Positions 19,438-28,418 of a DNA stretch of 64,000 bases are shown piece by piece. The notes below the pieces were generated by a model, which was not told where the DNA came from, did no database searches, and was given only the letters and a program-made list of their open reading frames with translations. Position 1 is the first letter of the stretch. The number at the start of each line of letters is the position of its first letter. Both the position numbers and the translations under genes were made by a program. Source of the DNA: Stentor roeselii (lineage: Eukaryota > Ciliophora > Heterotrichea > Heterotrichida > Stentoridae); the NCBI GenBank assembly GCA_006503475.1, contig RSEH01000083.1:100992-164991 (forward strand), given 5' to 3'.

Positions 19438-22400
19438 ATGGGAAGTTCATGCACTTCACTAAACAAGAAAAACTCTGTCAACAAAAAGACGAATCCAAAA
19501 AATATAAAATCCTCAAAAAGTGCTGCATCAAATTCATTGAAACCCAAGGAATTTCCCTCATTAAAGCCTTTGATTCTTCCAGAACCTGACGATTTTCCAG
19601 ACCCGATCCAACCCGATGCGACAATAAAGCCGAATATTTTGAGTTCATCTCATCCTGTGATGCCCAAAGTGCCTTCAGCAAAGCCAGGTTTACCAAGACC
19701 GCCTATCTCTGAACATAACCAAAACCACTACCTTAACTTGCTTTCTCCATCTCAAATCACGATTTTAGAAGAAAAATTCAAAAAAAGCCAAAAGTCAAAT
19801 CTTGGTCTGGACCTTGCAGCCTTTAAAAACGTGATGCCTTACATTTCTCATATGCCATCCCCAGTGATTGAAAACGCTTTTCAAGTATTTTCAAACCCTT
19901 CTAACGGGCACATTTCATATCTTGACTTCTGCATGTCAATATCCAAGTACATTTTAGGTACAACAGAAGAAAAATGCAGATTTTTGTATACAATTTTCGA
20001 GAACAAGAAAGAAAAAACGTTAACAAGACAAGAAGCAGCTCAACTAAACCGGTACCTTCAAAGCATTTCTAATAATTCAGAGACAGAAAGGCAATCCTCA
20101 AGTATTTTTTCCCTTTTTCAGTCCTCAAGTCATCTAAATTTCGACAATTTCAAGTCCTGGGCCTTTGAAAACCTAGACCTTCACAAAGCTCTTCAGCCTT
20201 TTGAAGTGATTCCTTCAGCAGTGACCGAAAGAGAATTTTTCAAAGTCGAAATGTCGAAGTTTCAAAAAATCGGTCTTGAAGTTGGAGAGTTTTATTTTCT
20301 TGTCTCTGTAAATTGGCTGCAGATTTGGAAAGATTTCGTCAAATTTGACCTGGACATGCAAGACTGTTCACCAAGGATCTCATATCGACTGCGGTTTCGC
20401 CCTGACAATATCAACAATACCAACCTCATCGACCCAAAAATCCCTGAAAAGCTGAAAACTGGGCTTAAAGAAGGCCAGGACTTTGAAGTTCTTCCGAAAA
20501 TCGTCTGGAAAGACTTGCAAAAATGGTACAATGGAGGACCTGAAATACGCCGAAAAGCAATCTTTCTCAATAATCAACCTTTTCTAGAAGTCTATCTTGT
20601 ACACTTCCAGGTTTCTATAACAAAAGCTGGGAATGATTCAAAAGTCAATATTTTCGTAAGTCGAAATGATAGAGTTTCAGAGATTTTAGCGAAAATGAGT
20701 AAAAATGTGGAAGAAATGAAAAGTTTAAGATTTTTCTTGAAAGTCGGGTCGAAATTTGAGTATTTCGAGGCAGGGACTGCTGTGAATTCGCTGCCTTTGT
20801 CAGAGGTGAATGTTAGCAGAGTGAAGAGTATAAATCAAGAAGCGCTTGAAAGTGTTCCTCATGAACTTCAGGACTTGAGGACAGGAGAAACGGTTGAATA
20901 TTACTACAAAGGCTATTGGATGCTTGGGGTAGTCGACCGTGTGACTGAAAACGAGATCTTTATAAGAACCAACTGGAGGAAAAAACAAGTACCCATCCCT
21001 TTTTCTAATTTGAGAAAACTGAGAAAGCCCAGAATGACTACAATTAACGACAAACTCATTAATTCAGCTATTGGACTCGTGAACTTAGGCAATACCTGCT
21101 TTTTAAACAGTACTCTTCAGGCACTTTTTCATACACCGCTGTTTAAAGACTACTTCTCAAGCTCAACTTTTCTTGTTAATCTTGTTGATTCAAAGGTCAA
21201 ACCTTTGATTGAAAGGCTTTTTGAACTGAGAATTGAATATAATACTACTGATCAACAGAAAATTAGACCTGAAGCTTTTTATAGAGAACTGTTGAAACAT
21301 ACCTTTGAGTTTCAGGAGGGTAAGGAAAATGATTGTCATGAATTACTTCTTGTGCTTTTGAGTATTGTTCATGAAGCACTTGCTGAAAGCGAACTTAATA
21401 TGCAGATGACTGTCAGACTCAATAATTTCAATGAAAATGATGAAAGACTTGCAAGTAAAAAGCAGTGGAAAGAGTACAGAGAAGAAAGAGGATCTATTAT
21501 TTCAGCTATTTTTGCTGGACAGACTAGAAATTGCTTTACTTGTAATAACTGTGGGTGTAAAAAAGTGATTTTTGAGGTTTTTAATGATTTTAGTGTACCT
21601 ATTCCTAGGACTTATGCGATTTTTACTGGATATGTCACGTTTATTCCTATGAAAAATGAGAATGTAGAGAAAATCGCGATTTTTTTGAAACCTGAGGATA
21701 ATTTTGAGAAGTTTATTCAGATTGTTGAACAGAAGTCGCAGGTTAAGTCAACGAATTTAGTTTTCGCTTATAATAGGAAAGGACATTGTTTGAACCTTTT
21801 TCAGCCTTTGGAACTTTCAGATTTGTTTCAGAAGAAAACACATGAACTTTGTGTTTTTGAGGTTTTTGCTTATTTATCAGAAGTTGAAAGTGCCAGCAAG
21901 TTTTTTTTTAATGATCGAAAAAGTCCTGCTTGGCGAGACGACCTAAAAAAGCTCCAACTAGTAGACCTATACCACGACAATAAATGGCAAATCGGTCACA
22001 TCTACAACATCGACAAAGACCGAGTAAAGATAAAACTTCACACATCCTCAAGCACAAGAGTAACCTATTCAAAAAAAAGCGAAGATATCCAGCCATTCGG
22101 TTCTCAAGTGACTCTCCTTAAAAAGATAATAAACATTCCAGTGAACCACATAAAACTAGGCTCAAATACTTACTTCGGAACACCTCAAGTCCTAAGCATC
22201 GGAAGCTGGTTCACCTGGCATGAAGTTCTCATCACTCTTCAATCTTTAGTAAACATTTACTGCGCTACCTTCAAATCCACTGAAATGACCCGTTTTTTTC
22301 TGTATAACTCAAAAAATGCTGGATGTGGAATTTGCAGTGATTCTTGCAAAGGATGCGAAATTTTAGACTCATATGGAATCGTTTCAGGACTCGTTGAAAA

Positions 22401-23007
22401 TGTGCAAGATTTGTTTATAAGAGTCTTTTGGAATGATTCTACTTGTTATAAGCTTTGTGAACCTCGGGTTCATAGCAAGTTGGAAGAGTTTAGCATTCAT
22501 GAGTGTTTTGACAGGTTTTCTGAGAAAGAAGTGATTGACTTGAAATGTGAGAATTGTGATGAGAGGAACCAAACAAGTCAAATTGAAGTTTGGAGACTTC
22601 CTGATATTTTAGTTGTGCATTTGAAGAGATTTTGCAATGATGGAAATTATTTGAATAAAATTGATTCCCTGATTAAGTTTCCAATAAAAGGTCTTAATAT
22701 GAGCATTTTGATGTTGAATAGTAAAAAACGAGCTGGGTGTTATGTGAAGAACAGTGAAAATAACTTTTTGTATGATTTATTCGCTGTTATTAACCATAAC
22801 GGCAATATTTCTTCTGGACATTACACTAGTTACTGCTTGAATGAAGATGAAAAGTGGCTGTTTTTCGATGACGATAAGGTCTTTTTGCTGAATAAAGACA
22901 TAGAAAATGAGATTATTTCGAATAAAGCTTATATCTTGTTTTACAAAAGACAGAGGTTCAGACCTTCAAACATCCTGCACACTCGAGATATTTTAAATAG
23001 GGTATAA
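19438..23007 (+). CDS. Ubiquitin-specific protease, USP32-like architecture
   Basis: 1189-aa cysteine deubiquitinase. The N-terminus MGSSCTSLNKK fits N-myristoylation plus palmitoylation, so membrane attachment is inferred. Residues about 95-240 resemble EF-hand helices without a clear calcium loop. A DUSP-like domain follows at about 265-380 (EVGEFYFLVSVNWLQIWKDF). Two short Tudor-like barrels are possible, at about 480-530 and 845-895. The USP core begins at GLVNLGNTCFLNSTLQ (Cys554) and ends with SSGHYTSYCLNEDEKWLFFDD (His1128); zinc-type Cys pairs are visible (CNNCGC, CENCDE). All catalytic blocks are present. The + sense strand flips sharply from G/T-rich to A/C-rich at about 21930, within the frame. 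Confidence 0.93.
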   Translation: MGSSCTSLNKKNSVNKKTNPKNIKSSKSAASNSLKPKEFPSLKPLILPEPDDFPDPIQPDATIKPNILSSSHPVMPKVPSAKPGLPRPPISEHNQNHYLNLLSPSQITILEEKFKKSQKSNLGLDLAAFKNVMPYISHMPSPVIENAFQVFSNPSNGHISYLDFCMSISKYILGTTEEKCRFLYTIFENKKEKTLTRQEAAQLNRYLQSISNNSETERQSSSIFSLFQSSSHLNFDNFKSWAFENLDLHKALQPFEVIPSAVTEREFFKVEMSKFQKIGLEVGEFYFLVSVNWLQIWKDFVKFDLDMQDCSPRISYRLRFRPDNINNTNLIDPKIPEKLKTGLKEGQDFEVLPKIVWKDLQKWYNGGPEIRRKAIFLNNQPFLEVYLVHFQVSITKAGNDSKVNIFVSRNDRVSEILAKMSKNVEEMKSLRFFLKVGSKFEYFEAGTAVNSLPLSEVNVSRVKSINQEALESVPHELQDLRTGETVEYYYKGYWMLGVVDRVTENEIFIRTNWRKKQVPIPFSNLRKLRKPRMTTINDKLINSAIGLVNLGNTCFLNSTLQALFHTPLFKDYFSSSTFLVNLVDSKVKPLIERLFELRIEYNTTDQQKIRPEAFYRELLKHTFEFQEGKENDCHELLLVLLSIVHEALAESELNMQMTVRLNNFNENDERLASKKQWKEYREERGSIISAIFAGQTRNCFTCNNCGCKKVIFEVFNDFSVPIPRTYAIFTGYVTFIPMKNENVEKIAIFLKPEDNFEKFIQIVEQKSQVKSTNLVFAYNRKGHCLNLFQPLELSDLFQKKTHELCVFEVFAYLSEVESASKFFFNDRKSPAWRDDLKKLQLVDLYHDNKWQIGHIYNIDKDRVKIKLHTSSSTRVTYSKKSEDIQPFGSQVTLLKKIINIPVNHIKLGSNTYFGTPQVLSIGSWFTWHEVLITLQSLVNIYCATFKSTEMTRFFLYNSKNAGCGICSDSCKGCEILDSYGIVSGLVENVQDLFIRVFWNDSTCYKLCEPRVHSKLEEFSIHECFDRFSEKEVIDLKCENCDERNQTSQIEVWRLPDILVVHLKRFCNDGNYLNKIDSLIKFPIKGLNMSILMLNSKKRAGCYVKNSENNFLYDLFAVINHNGNISSGHYTSYCLNEDEKWLFFDDDKVFLLNKDIENEIISNKAYILFYKRQRFRPSNILHTRDILNRV

Positions 23008-23083
23008 GATTATCTTAATCTCTATGCAGTATTCTTAAAAAATCCTGAAATCTAATGATTTTAACAATTTTCAGCAGATAATA

Positions 23084-23818
23084 ATGGAAAGATCTTTACG
23101 CGTTCACAATGGGTCTACACCCAAACCTCCAGACCACATCCGCTTCGTCTGCGTCTCTGACACCCATTCAAGACCTTACCGACCCCCTGAAGGCGATGTG
23201 CTTATCCACGCCGGGGACTTCACAAAAAGAGGAGCTCAAGAAGAAGTCTTCCAACTTGCGAATCAACTGCGAGGACTGAGTCACAAGTACAAAGTTTTAA
23301 TTTCAGGTAATCACGACTCTCCCTTTGACGTGAAGAACTACGAAAAAATCATCCAAAAACACAGAAATCCAGTGAAAGAAGATCCTTTTGTAGTGAAAAG
23401 ACTTTTAAAAGATTTCATTTATCTTGAAGATAGTTTCTGTCAAATCGCTGGATATAGTATCTGGGGAACACCCTGGACCCAGGAGCATTATAAAGGAGCT
23501 TTTACTATTCGGGATAAGGACTTGCTTGCTTCGAAATGGCTTCAAATTCCTCAGGGTGTTAATATTCTTGTGTCTCATTCGCCGCCCTTTGGCATTCTTG
23601 ACATGTCTAAAGATGGAAAACATGTCGGGTGTAAAAGTTTAGCTGAAGCAGTTCAAAGAATTCGCCCCTTGGTCCATGTTTTTGGACATATTCATGAAGG
23701 ACATGGATTTACCACTGTTGAAGGCGTGACTTATATTAATGCAAGTATTTGTAATAACAGGTATCAACCTATTTATGAACCTTTTGTATTCGATTTACCG
23801 GCCATTGAAGAGTTTTAA
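23084..23818 (+). CDS. Calcineurin-like metallophosphoesterase, MPPED1/2-like
   Basis: 244-aa enzyme with the full metallophosphoesterase motif set: VCVSDTHSR, IHAGDFTKRG, ISGNHDSPF, VSHSPPFGILD and FGHIHEGHG. The order, spacing and short length fit the MPPED1/2 (239FB) group of phosphodiesterases acting on cyclic nucleotides or other small phosphodiesters. Both His residues of the GHxH block are present, so metal binding looks intact. No signal peptide, so it is probably cytosolic. It follows the USP gene by 76 bp and precedes the Myb gene by 30 bp on the same strand. Confidence 0.92.
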   Translation: MERSLRVHNGSTPKPPDHIRFVCVSDTHSRPYRPPEGDVLIHAGDFTKRGAQEEVFQLANQLRGLSHKYKVLISGNHDSPFDVKNYEKIIQKHRNPVKEDPFVVKRLLKDFIYLEDSFCQIAGYSIWGTPWTQEHYKGAFTIRDKDLLASKWLQIPQGVNILVSHSPPFGILDMSKDGKHVGCKSLAEAVQRIRPLVHVFGHIHEGHGFTTVEGVTYINASICNNRYQPIYEPFVFDLPAIEEF

Positions 23819-23848
23819 CAAAGTAAATACCAGGAAATGTAATAAATA

Positions 23849-24802
23849 ATGGATAAACTTCTCCTTTTAAATGAAATCTTTTCTTGTATTCGTGAATCAA
23901 GAGCTTATCAAAACAGTCTGAGAGAAGTAATCATCCAAGTCGAGCAGAAAATTCGTTGGATCAAACTTTCAAAGAGAAAACTCAGCCAATCTCCTAAACT
24001 CTTAAAATCCAAACCAAAAAGAAAAAGAGTTCCTTACCATTCAGTCTACCAACTTCTAAACATCTTAAAAACCAAAATAAAACGTCCAAATTTTTCATCA
24101 TCTTCAAATTTTTCCCCAATCGAGAAGTCAAAACTCGATCATCTTTTCCAAACTCACAGAAACGACTGGGTGTTAATTTCAGAAAAGCTTCAAAAATCCC
24201 CTCTTCAATGTTTTCAAGAAGTTCAAAGATCAAAGTTAAAAGAATCCTTAAAAAAGACCTGGACATCTAAAGAAGACTTAGAACTTTGTCGAGTTGTTGA
24301 CTTGATAGGAACGAAAAACTGGGCAGAAGTCGCGAATTACATTGATGGAAAGACAGGCTCGAGCTGCATGCATCGATATACAAAAATTCTTAACCCTGAC
24401 ATTAGCCGGGGCAAGTGGGAGGCCAAAGAAGATGCCCAACTCGTCTTAGCCGTCAAGTTGATGGGAAATAATTGGGTCGCTGCTTCGAAGATCATTGGAC
24501 AACGCACTGATATTCAATGTCGAGAAAGATATTGCAATGTTTTATCACCGTCTATCAATTTAAGTGCCTGGACTTTCTTGGAAGATGTGAAAATCGTTGT
24601 TTTTTCATTTCTTTGGGGAAATAGATGGAGCAAAATTGCTAAGTTCTTTAAGGGACGCACTGATAATCAGTGCTGGAGGAGAAGCAAGTTTTTAATTAGG
24701 ACTAACAAGGTTATTCCGAGGCTCGCTCTTGCAAGGGCTTTTGGAGTTGAGCTGCCGGAGTATTTGAAGAGATTTGTGAGGGATTTGAGAGTGTTTAATT
24801 AA
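23849..24802 (+). CDS. Myb-domain protein, SNAPC4-like
   Basis: 317 aa with one degenerate and three good Myb repeats. A half-repeat at about 90-130 ends in SPLQCFQEVQR, the pattern seen in SNAPC4. Then come KTWTSKEDLELCRVVDLIGTKNWAEVANYI, GKWEAKEDAQLVLAVKLMGNNWVAAS and SAWTFLEDVKIVVFSFLWGNRWSKIA, each with the spaced Trp residues of the Myb fold. SNAPC4 is the DNA-binding subunit of the complex that recognises the proximal sequence element of snRNA promoters; this is inferred from family pattern. A generic R2R3-type Myb regulator is the alternative. N-terminus basic. Confidence 0.82.
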   Translation: MDKLLLLNEIFSCIRESRAYQNSLREVIIQVEQKIRWIKLSKRKLSQSPKLLKSKPKRKRVPYHSVYQLLNILKTKIKRPNFSSSSNFSPIEKSKLDHLFQTHRNDWVLISEKLQKSPLQCFQEVQRSKLKESLKKTWTSKEDLELCRVVDLIGTKNWAEVANYIDGKTGSSCMHRYTKILNPDISRGKWEAKEDAQLVLAVKLMGNNWVAASKIIGQRTDIQCRERYCNVLSPSINLSAWTFLEDVKIVVFSFLWGNRWSKIAKFFKGRTDNQCWRRSKFLIRTNKVIPRLALARAFGVELPEYLKRFVRDLRVFN

Positions 24803-25594
24803 TGGCATTTTAGATTAGTTTTGGGGTGAATTTTTTACAAGGGTTCATGTTTTCTTGGATTGGGAAAAGAAGTTTTTTACGGGGTTTATTGGTTTTTTTG
24901 AAAGATTGAGGGTTATTGAGATTCTTTTGGAAGGAACTGGCTGGGTCTTTAGATAGATGTTGAATATCATCAAAATAGACTTTAAGAGTGGTATCTATCT
25001 AGTTGGTCATAGAATTAGTTTAGATAAAAAATGTAATTATTTAGGATTTTATGAAAAACTATCTGTTTATAACTTTTATGATTTTTTTATCATTTTATCT
25101 AGGTTTATCAATATTATTCATATATACCCTTCAAGATATTATTAACTCAATCTAAAACTCTAAAACTGAAACCTTAAAAAACCAATAAAAAATCCTTTAT
25201 CATCGTTCAATATCGAAACTCCTTCACTAATTCAACCTCTTTTTCACTTTTTTCTATATTTTTAATCAGAAAATCAACCCCTTTGACAAATCCCTAAATT
25301 CCCAAACCCTTCCTAAAACCCCTACCTCCACCTTCACAAAAACCTCTAAACCTTTTCCCTAAACAAGTAGCCCTTCAAAACAAGCCCTATACAAATACTC
25401 AAATGAATCAACCTAAAAATCATAAAGAAAACATTCTCCAATCTCCACCTCCTAAAACCCCAAAAACACAAAAAGTGATTTTAAATTCCTCATAACTTTC
25501 CTATCCCATCATTCAAAAACCATAATCCATAATTCCATCCTCAATAAGCCATCATTTCATATTCCTCTTAAAATTCAATTCTTTAGAAATAAAA
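24803..25594. other. Spacer with two-sided composition
   Basis: The left 150 bp are G/T-rich (3' flank of the Myb gene), a plain AT stretch follows, and 25146-25590 are A/C-rich (5' flank of 14-3-3). A 62-codon frame at 24957-25145 lacks any supporting feature. No RNA gene seen. Confidence 0.55.
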
Positions 25595-26344
25595 ATGAAA
25601 AACATTCGAAGTCCCGAAACCCTAGAACGAGAAGAACTGATTTACCTTGCCCGCCTGTCTGAACAGACTGAGCGTTACCCAGAAATGATTGAATATGTCA
25701 AACATTTCGTGTCAAAAAGCACTCAAGACCTGCAGCCAGAAGAAAGGAACATTTTTTCAGTGGCTTATAAAAACCTTGTCAGCGCTAAAAGGACATCTTG
25801 GAGAGTTCTCAATTCAATTGAGCAGAAAGAAGAGAGAAGAGGCAACTCGAGTAATAAGTATAGTGCAAGTTCTTATAAGAGTGAAGTGGAAACTGAACTT
25901 TTAAATTATTGCAATGAGCTTTTAACTGTTGTTGATAGAGACTTGATTCCCAAAGCAGTTAGTTCTGAGTCTAGAGTGTTTTTTCATAAAATGAAAGGAG
26001 ATTATTTTAGGTATATTGCGGAATTCGCTATTGGTCCCCAGAAAGTTGCGGCTATGAATAATGCTGAAACTTCGTATACTACTGCTTATGATTTGGCGAA
26101 GAATGAACTACCACCGACGCATCCTAGTCGACTTGGACTTGCACTCAACTTTTCAGTGTTTTATTATGAAATTAGAGGTGAGCAGGATCGAGCCTGTGCT
26201 ATGGCCAAGAGTGCCTTTGACGAAGCGATTCCTGAACTTGAAAACATCGGAGAAGATAATTACAAGGACTCGACTCTAATCCTTCAGCTCCTAAAAGACA
26301 ACCTAACGCTTTGGAGTTCAGCAGAAGAAGTGGATAATAATTAG
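25595..26344 (+). CDS. 14-3-3 protein
   Basis: 249 aa, full family length. Both classic signatures are present: RNIFSVAYKNLVSAKRTSWR near residue 45-64 and YKDSTLILQLLKDNLTLWSS near residue 220-240. 14-3-3 dimers bind phosphoserine/threonine motifs in client kinases, phosphatases and trafficking proteins. The acidic C-terminal tail is very short. The gene is single-exon and its stop codon overlaps the stop codon of the convergent hypothetical gene by 3 bp within a 4-bp overlap of the two frames. Confidence 0.97.
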   Translation: MKNIRSPETLEREELIYLARLSEQTERYPEMIEYVKHFVSKSTQDLQPEERNIFSVAYKNLVSAKRTSWRVLNSIEQKEERRGNSSNKYSASSYKSEVETELLNYCNELLTVVDRDLIPKAVSSESRVFFHKMKGDYFRYIAEFAIGPQKVAAMNNAETSYTTAYDLAKNELPPTHPSRLGLALNFSVFYYEIRGEQDRACAMAKSAFDEAIPELENIGEDNYKDSTLILQLLKDNLTLWSSAEEVDNN

Positions 26345-26889
26345 TTATGATAGCTTTTGGGGTAACTTATCACCACAGTTTTTTGTTGTAAGCCTTTTTG
26401 AAGACCTTTAGAGTACTGCTGACTTGACTGAAGAGTTTCCACTATTTTATTTGGAGATTGGAAAAATGACTGATACAAATTATGATCATAACTCGTTTCT
26501 CGACTTGGCAAACGAAAACGAGGACCTTGGCTTGTATCTAAACCTTGTCGAGGACTTTTCAGCGATTTTTTTCTAAGTCTCTGAATTTTTTTGACATTAA
26601 ATGAAAAAATCAGGTCAACTTTTGGAATATTTCTAGAGTTTTGACTTAAATGTTTAGGTTTCAAAGACTTTTCAAGAGAAGGAAAGTCTTTTTGAAACGA
26701 GTAGTTGACAAGGTCGTCAGGGTCAGTATGTAACAATTCAAACTTCCTTCTGCAGGTATCTCGAGATCCTGATCCCTCAAAATTCCTTCTTTTTTCTCTT
26801 GTTTTTCTTAGATTTTCAGGTGTTTTGAACCTAAACTGATCAAAATTTAATTTTTTCACAAACAGCGAGCCCTGAAAGTTACTTTCCAT
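26341..26889 (-). CDS. Hypothetical basic protein, 182 aa
   Basis: Not recognised. Lys/Arg/Ser/Phe-rich, with no membrane segment or domain; probably a disordered structural or regulatory protein. It converges on 14-3-3 with a 4-bp overlap at the stop codons and lies 27 bp downstream of the RNF5-like gene on the same strand. The uninterrupted frame and the compact packing argue for a real gene. Confidence 0.68.
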   Translation of the reverse strand: MESNFQGSLFVKKLNFDQFRFKTPENLRKTREKRRNFEGSGSRDTCRRKFELLHTDPDDLVNYSFQKDFPSLEKSLKPKHLSQNSRNIPKVDLIFSFNVKKIQRLRKKSLKSPRQGLDTSQGPRFRLPSRETSYDHNLYQSFFQSPNKIVETLQSSQQYSKGLQKGLQQKTVVISYPKSYHN

Positions 26890-26916
26890 TTATCATGATT
26901 ATTAGATAAGCCGTAG

Positions 26917-27348
26917 TCAAAACAAGACACTGACCAAAATGATCAAGCCAATAATAAGCATAAGTTTACTCAAGATATCAGCCCTTTGATCATCACGGTT
27001 CATAGTATTCAAAAAAGAAAGACTAAAAAAATTCTCTCCTTGTCTCTCAAAGTTCCTTGAAAAGTCAAAAAAATTATTCACTCTTGAAGAAAAAGGAACT
27101 GACTGAGCTTCTTGACGAGTCGCTCGCGGTCTTGGATTAGCTGAACTTTTCGATTTCTCTTCTTCTGAAATATAAATCGCCGTCAATTTCGCTTTGGTTA
27201 TTGAAAAACTACAGACAGGGCATTCAAAACTTCCAGTTGGAGTTAAAGAGGCATCAGCGCATGACCAGCAGAACATATGTCCACAAGTTGAAATGACTGG
27301 CTCACTTGCTTGTTTTTTACAAGTTCTACATTGATAAGTACTTTCCAT
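26917..27348 (-). CDS. RNF5/RMA1-like membrane RING E3 ligase
   Basis: 143 aa. RING at the very N-terminus: CRTCKKQASEPVISTCGH, then MFCWSCADA and CPVCS, the C3HC4 pattern and spacing of RNF5/RNF185. A linker of about 60 polar residues leads to one C-terminal TM helix (LMLIIGLIILVSVLF) ending at the stop. Family members sit in the ER membrane and ubiquitinate misfolded proteins in ER-associated degradation; that role is inferred here. The linker is shorter and more diverged than in animal or plant relatives. Confidence 0.9.
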   Translation of the reverse strand: MESTYQCRTCKKQASEPVISTCGHMFCWSCADASLTPTGSFECPVCSFSITKAKLTAIYISEEEKSKSSANPRPRATRQEAQSVPFSSRVNNFFDFSRNFERQGENFFSLSFLNTMNRDDQRADILSKLMLIIGLIILVSVLF

Positions 27349-27379
27349 TTATAGTCAAGTTGTCGAAGGAGAAAAAGAC

Positions 27380-28402
27380 TTATTTATTTTTTGCTACCTC
27401 TTCATAATGTATCAGTCTCACCTTTTCCGCTATTTTTTTCGCGCTTTTTTGGGTGAAGTTCAGATTTGTAATGCTTGAGTTCCCAGCACTCATCAGACCT
27501 CTTCTTCTCTGAGCTCTGGGGCTGTTAATGACAGGTTTAAAAAGTTCTTTTCCAGTTGAAAGGTCGTATTTTTCATTTTCCATTTGCTGAGCTTTGACTG
27601 ATTCAATATTTTTTTCGTATTTTTCCTTGTACTTCAAAAGTCTTTCTACTGTTTGAGAAATGTTTACTCGGTCAGTCGTGTTTCCCTTCGAAGGGGATTT
27701 TTTTTTAGGTCGGTCTGGGCATTTGCGGGTTCTTTCAGCTGAGTAGTACAAGTGAAGGTTACGGTCGGAGGTCTTTACTTTGTCGATTTTTGAACTGCTC
27801 CGGTTTACTGAAGGGTGAAAGGTGCAGTCTTTCATCTCTTCTTGGGCTTTTTCTAGTTGCTTGCTTTTTAGCTTTTCTTGAAGAAGTTTGTGTTTTATTA
27901 GAAAGTCTTCTTCGAACTTGTTTCGGTCTTTGATTAACCGCGTGTTGTTTATTGTTGGACGGTATGTTAAACCGTTTATTTCGTTTGCTTGGCGCTCGGC
28001 TAGCATTTTAAAGATCTTTTCTTCTTTTGCTCTTGATTTTTCTAGGGATTGGTAGTAAAGACGCTCTCCGGGGTTTTCAGGTGATTTTGATTCGGGTTGG
28101 GGTTTTACTGATGGTTTTTCTTTTGGCTCTGAACGCCCTCGAGCTAGTTTTTTTACTTCTTCTGGAATTGTTTCAGGAAGGTTTTGAGGAGTTTTTGATT
28201 TGTTGAACTGAGGAGTAAAACTAAGTTTCGAAAGTTCCAAAGAAATATATCTTGAAATCGAATTTTCCGCAACTTTATCCAATTCATGTTTTTTACAAAA
28301 CTCTTGAGCCAAGGCCAAAGGAGTATCATTAATCCCAACATGTATTTCATCCTTGTTATTCCCAAGATCAATCGAAAGTATAATAAGTTCCTTTTTCTTC
28401 AT
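27380..28402 (-). CDS. Hypothetical protein with repeated aromatic-x-Pro-x-(I/V)-N motifs
   Basis: 340 aa from the Met at 28402 (MKKKELIILSIDLGN). A longer frame reaches 28519, but it overlaps the start of the divergent TLC gene and its extra residues are poor, so I prefer 28402. Residues 1-60 look like a small alpha/beta domain, possibly ubiquitin-like. The rest is Lys/Glu-rich helical sequence with three related short motifs (LTYRPTINN, CTFHPSVNR, LFKPVINSP). Such motifs are common in ciliate and flagellate proteins of unknown function, perhaps cytoskeletal. The start codon is only 16 bp from that of the TLC gene. Confidence 0.75.
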   Translation of the reverse strand: MKKKELIILSIDLGNNKDEIHVGINDTPLALAQEFCKKHELDKVAENSISRYISLELSKLSFTPQFNKSKTPQNLPETIPEEVKKLARGRSEPKEKPSVKPQPESKSPENPGERLYYQSLEKSRAKEEKIFKMLAERQANEINGLTYRPTINNTRLIKDRNKFEEDFLIKHKLLQEKLKSKQLEKAQEEMKDCTFHPSVNRSSSKIDKVKTSDRNLHLYYSAERTRKCPDRPKKKSPSKGNTTDRVNISQTVERLLKYKEKYEKNIESVKAQQMENEKYDLSTGKELFKPVINSPRAQRRRGLMSAGNSSITNLNFTQKSAKKIAEKVRLIHYEEVAKNK

Positions 28403-28418
28403 ATAAACTATAAATAAA
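28403..28418. promoter_or_regulatory. 16-bp divergent start-to-start spacer
   Basis: The entire gap between two divergent start codons is ataaactataaataaa. It contains a TATA-like core, but I cannot tell whether it functions as one. Each gene's control elements and 5' leader must overlap the other's coding sequence, or be almost absent. Confidence 0.55.

Noticed and set aside
24957-25145. 62-aa plus-strand ORF between Myb and 14-3-3
   Set aside because: Tyr/Phe/Ile-rich translation typical of AT-rich noise; no conservation cue.
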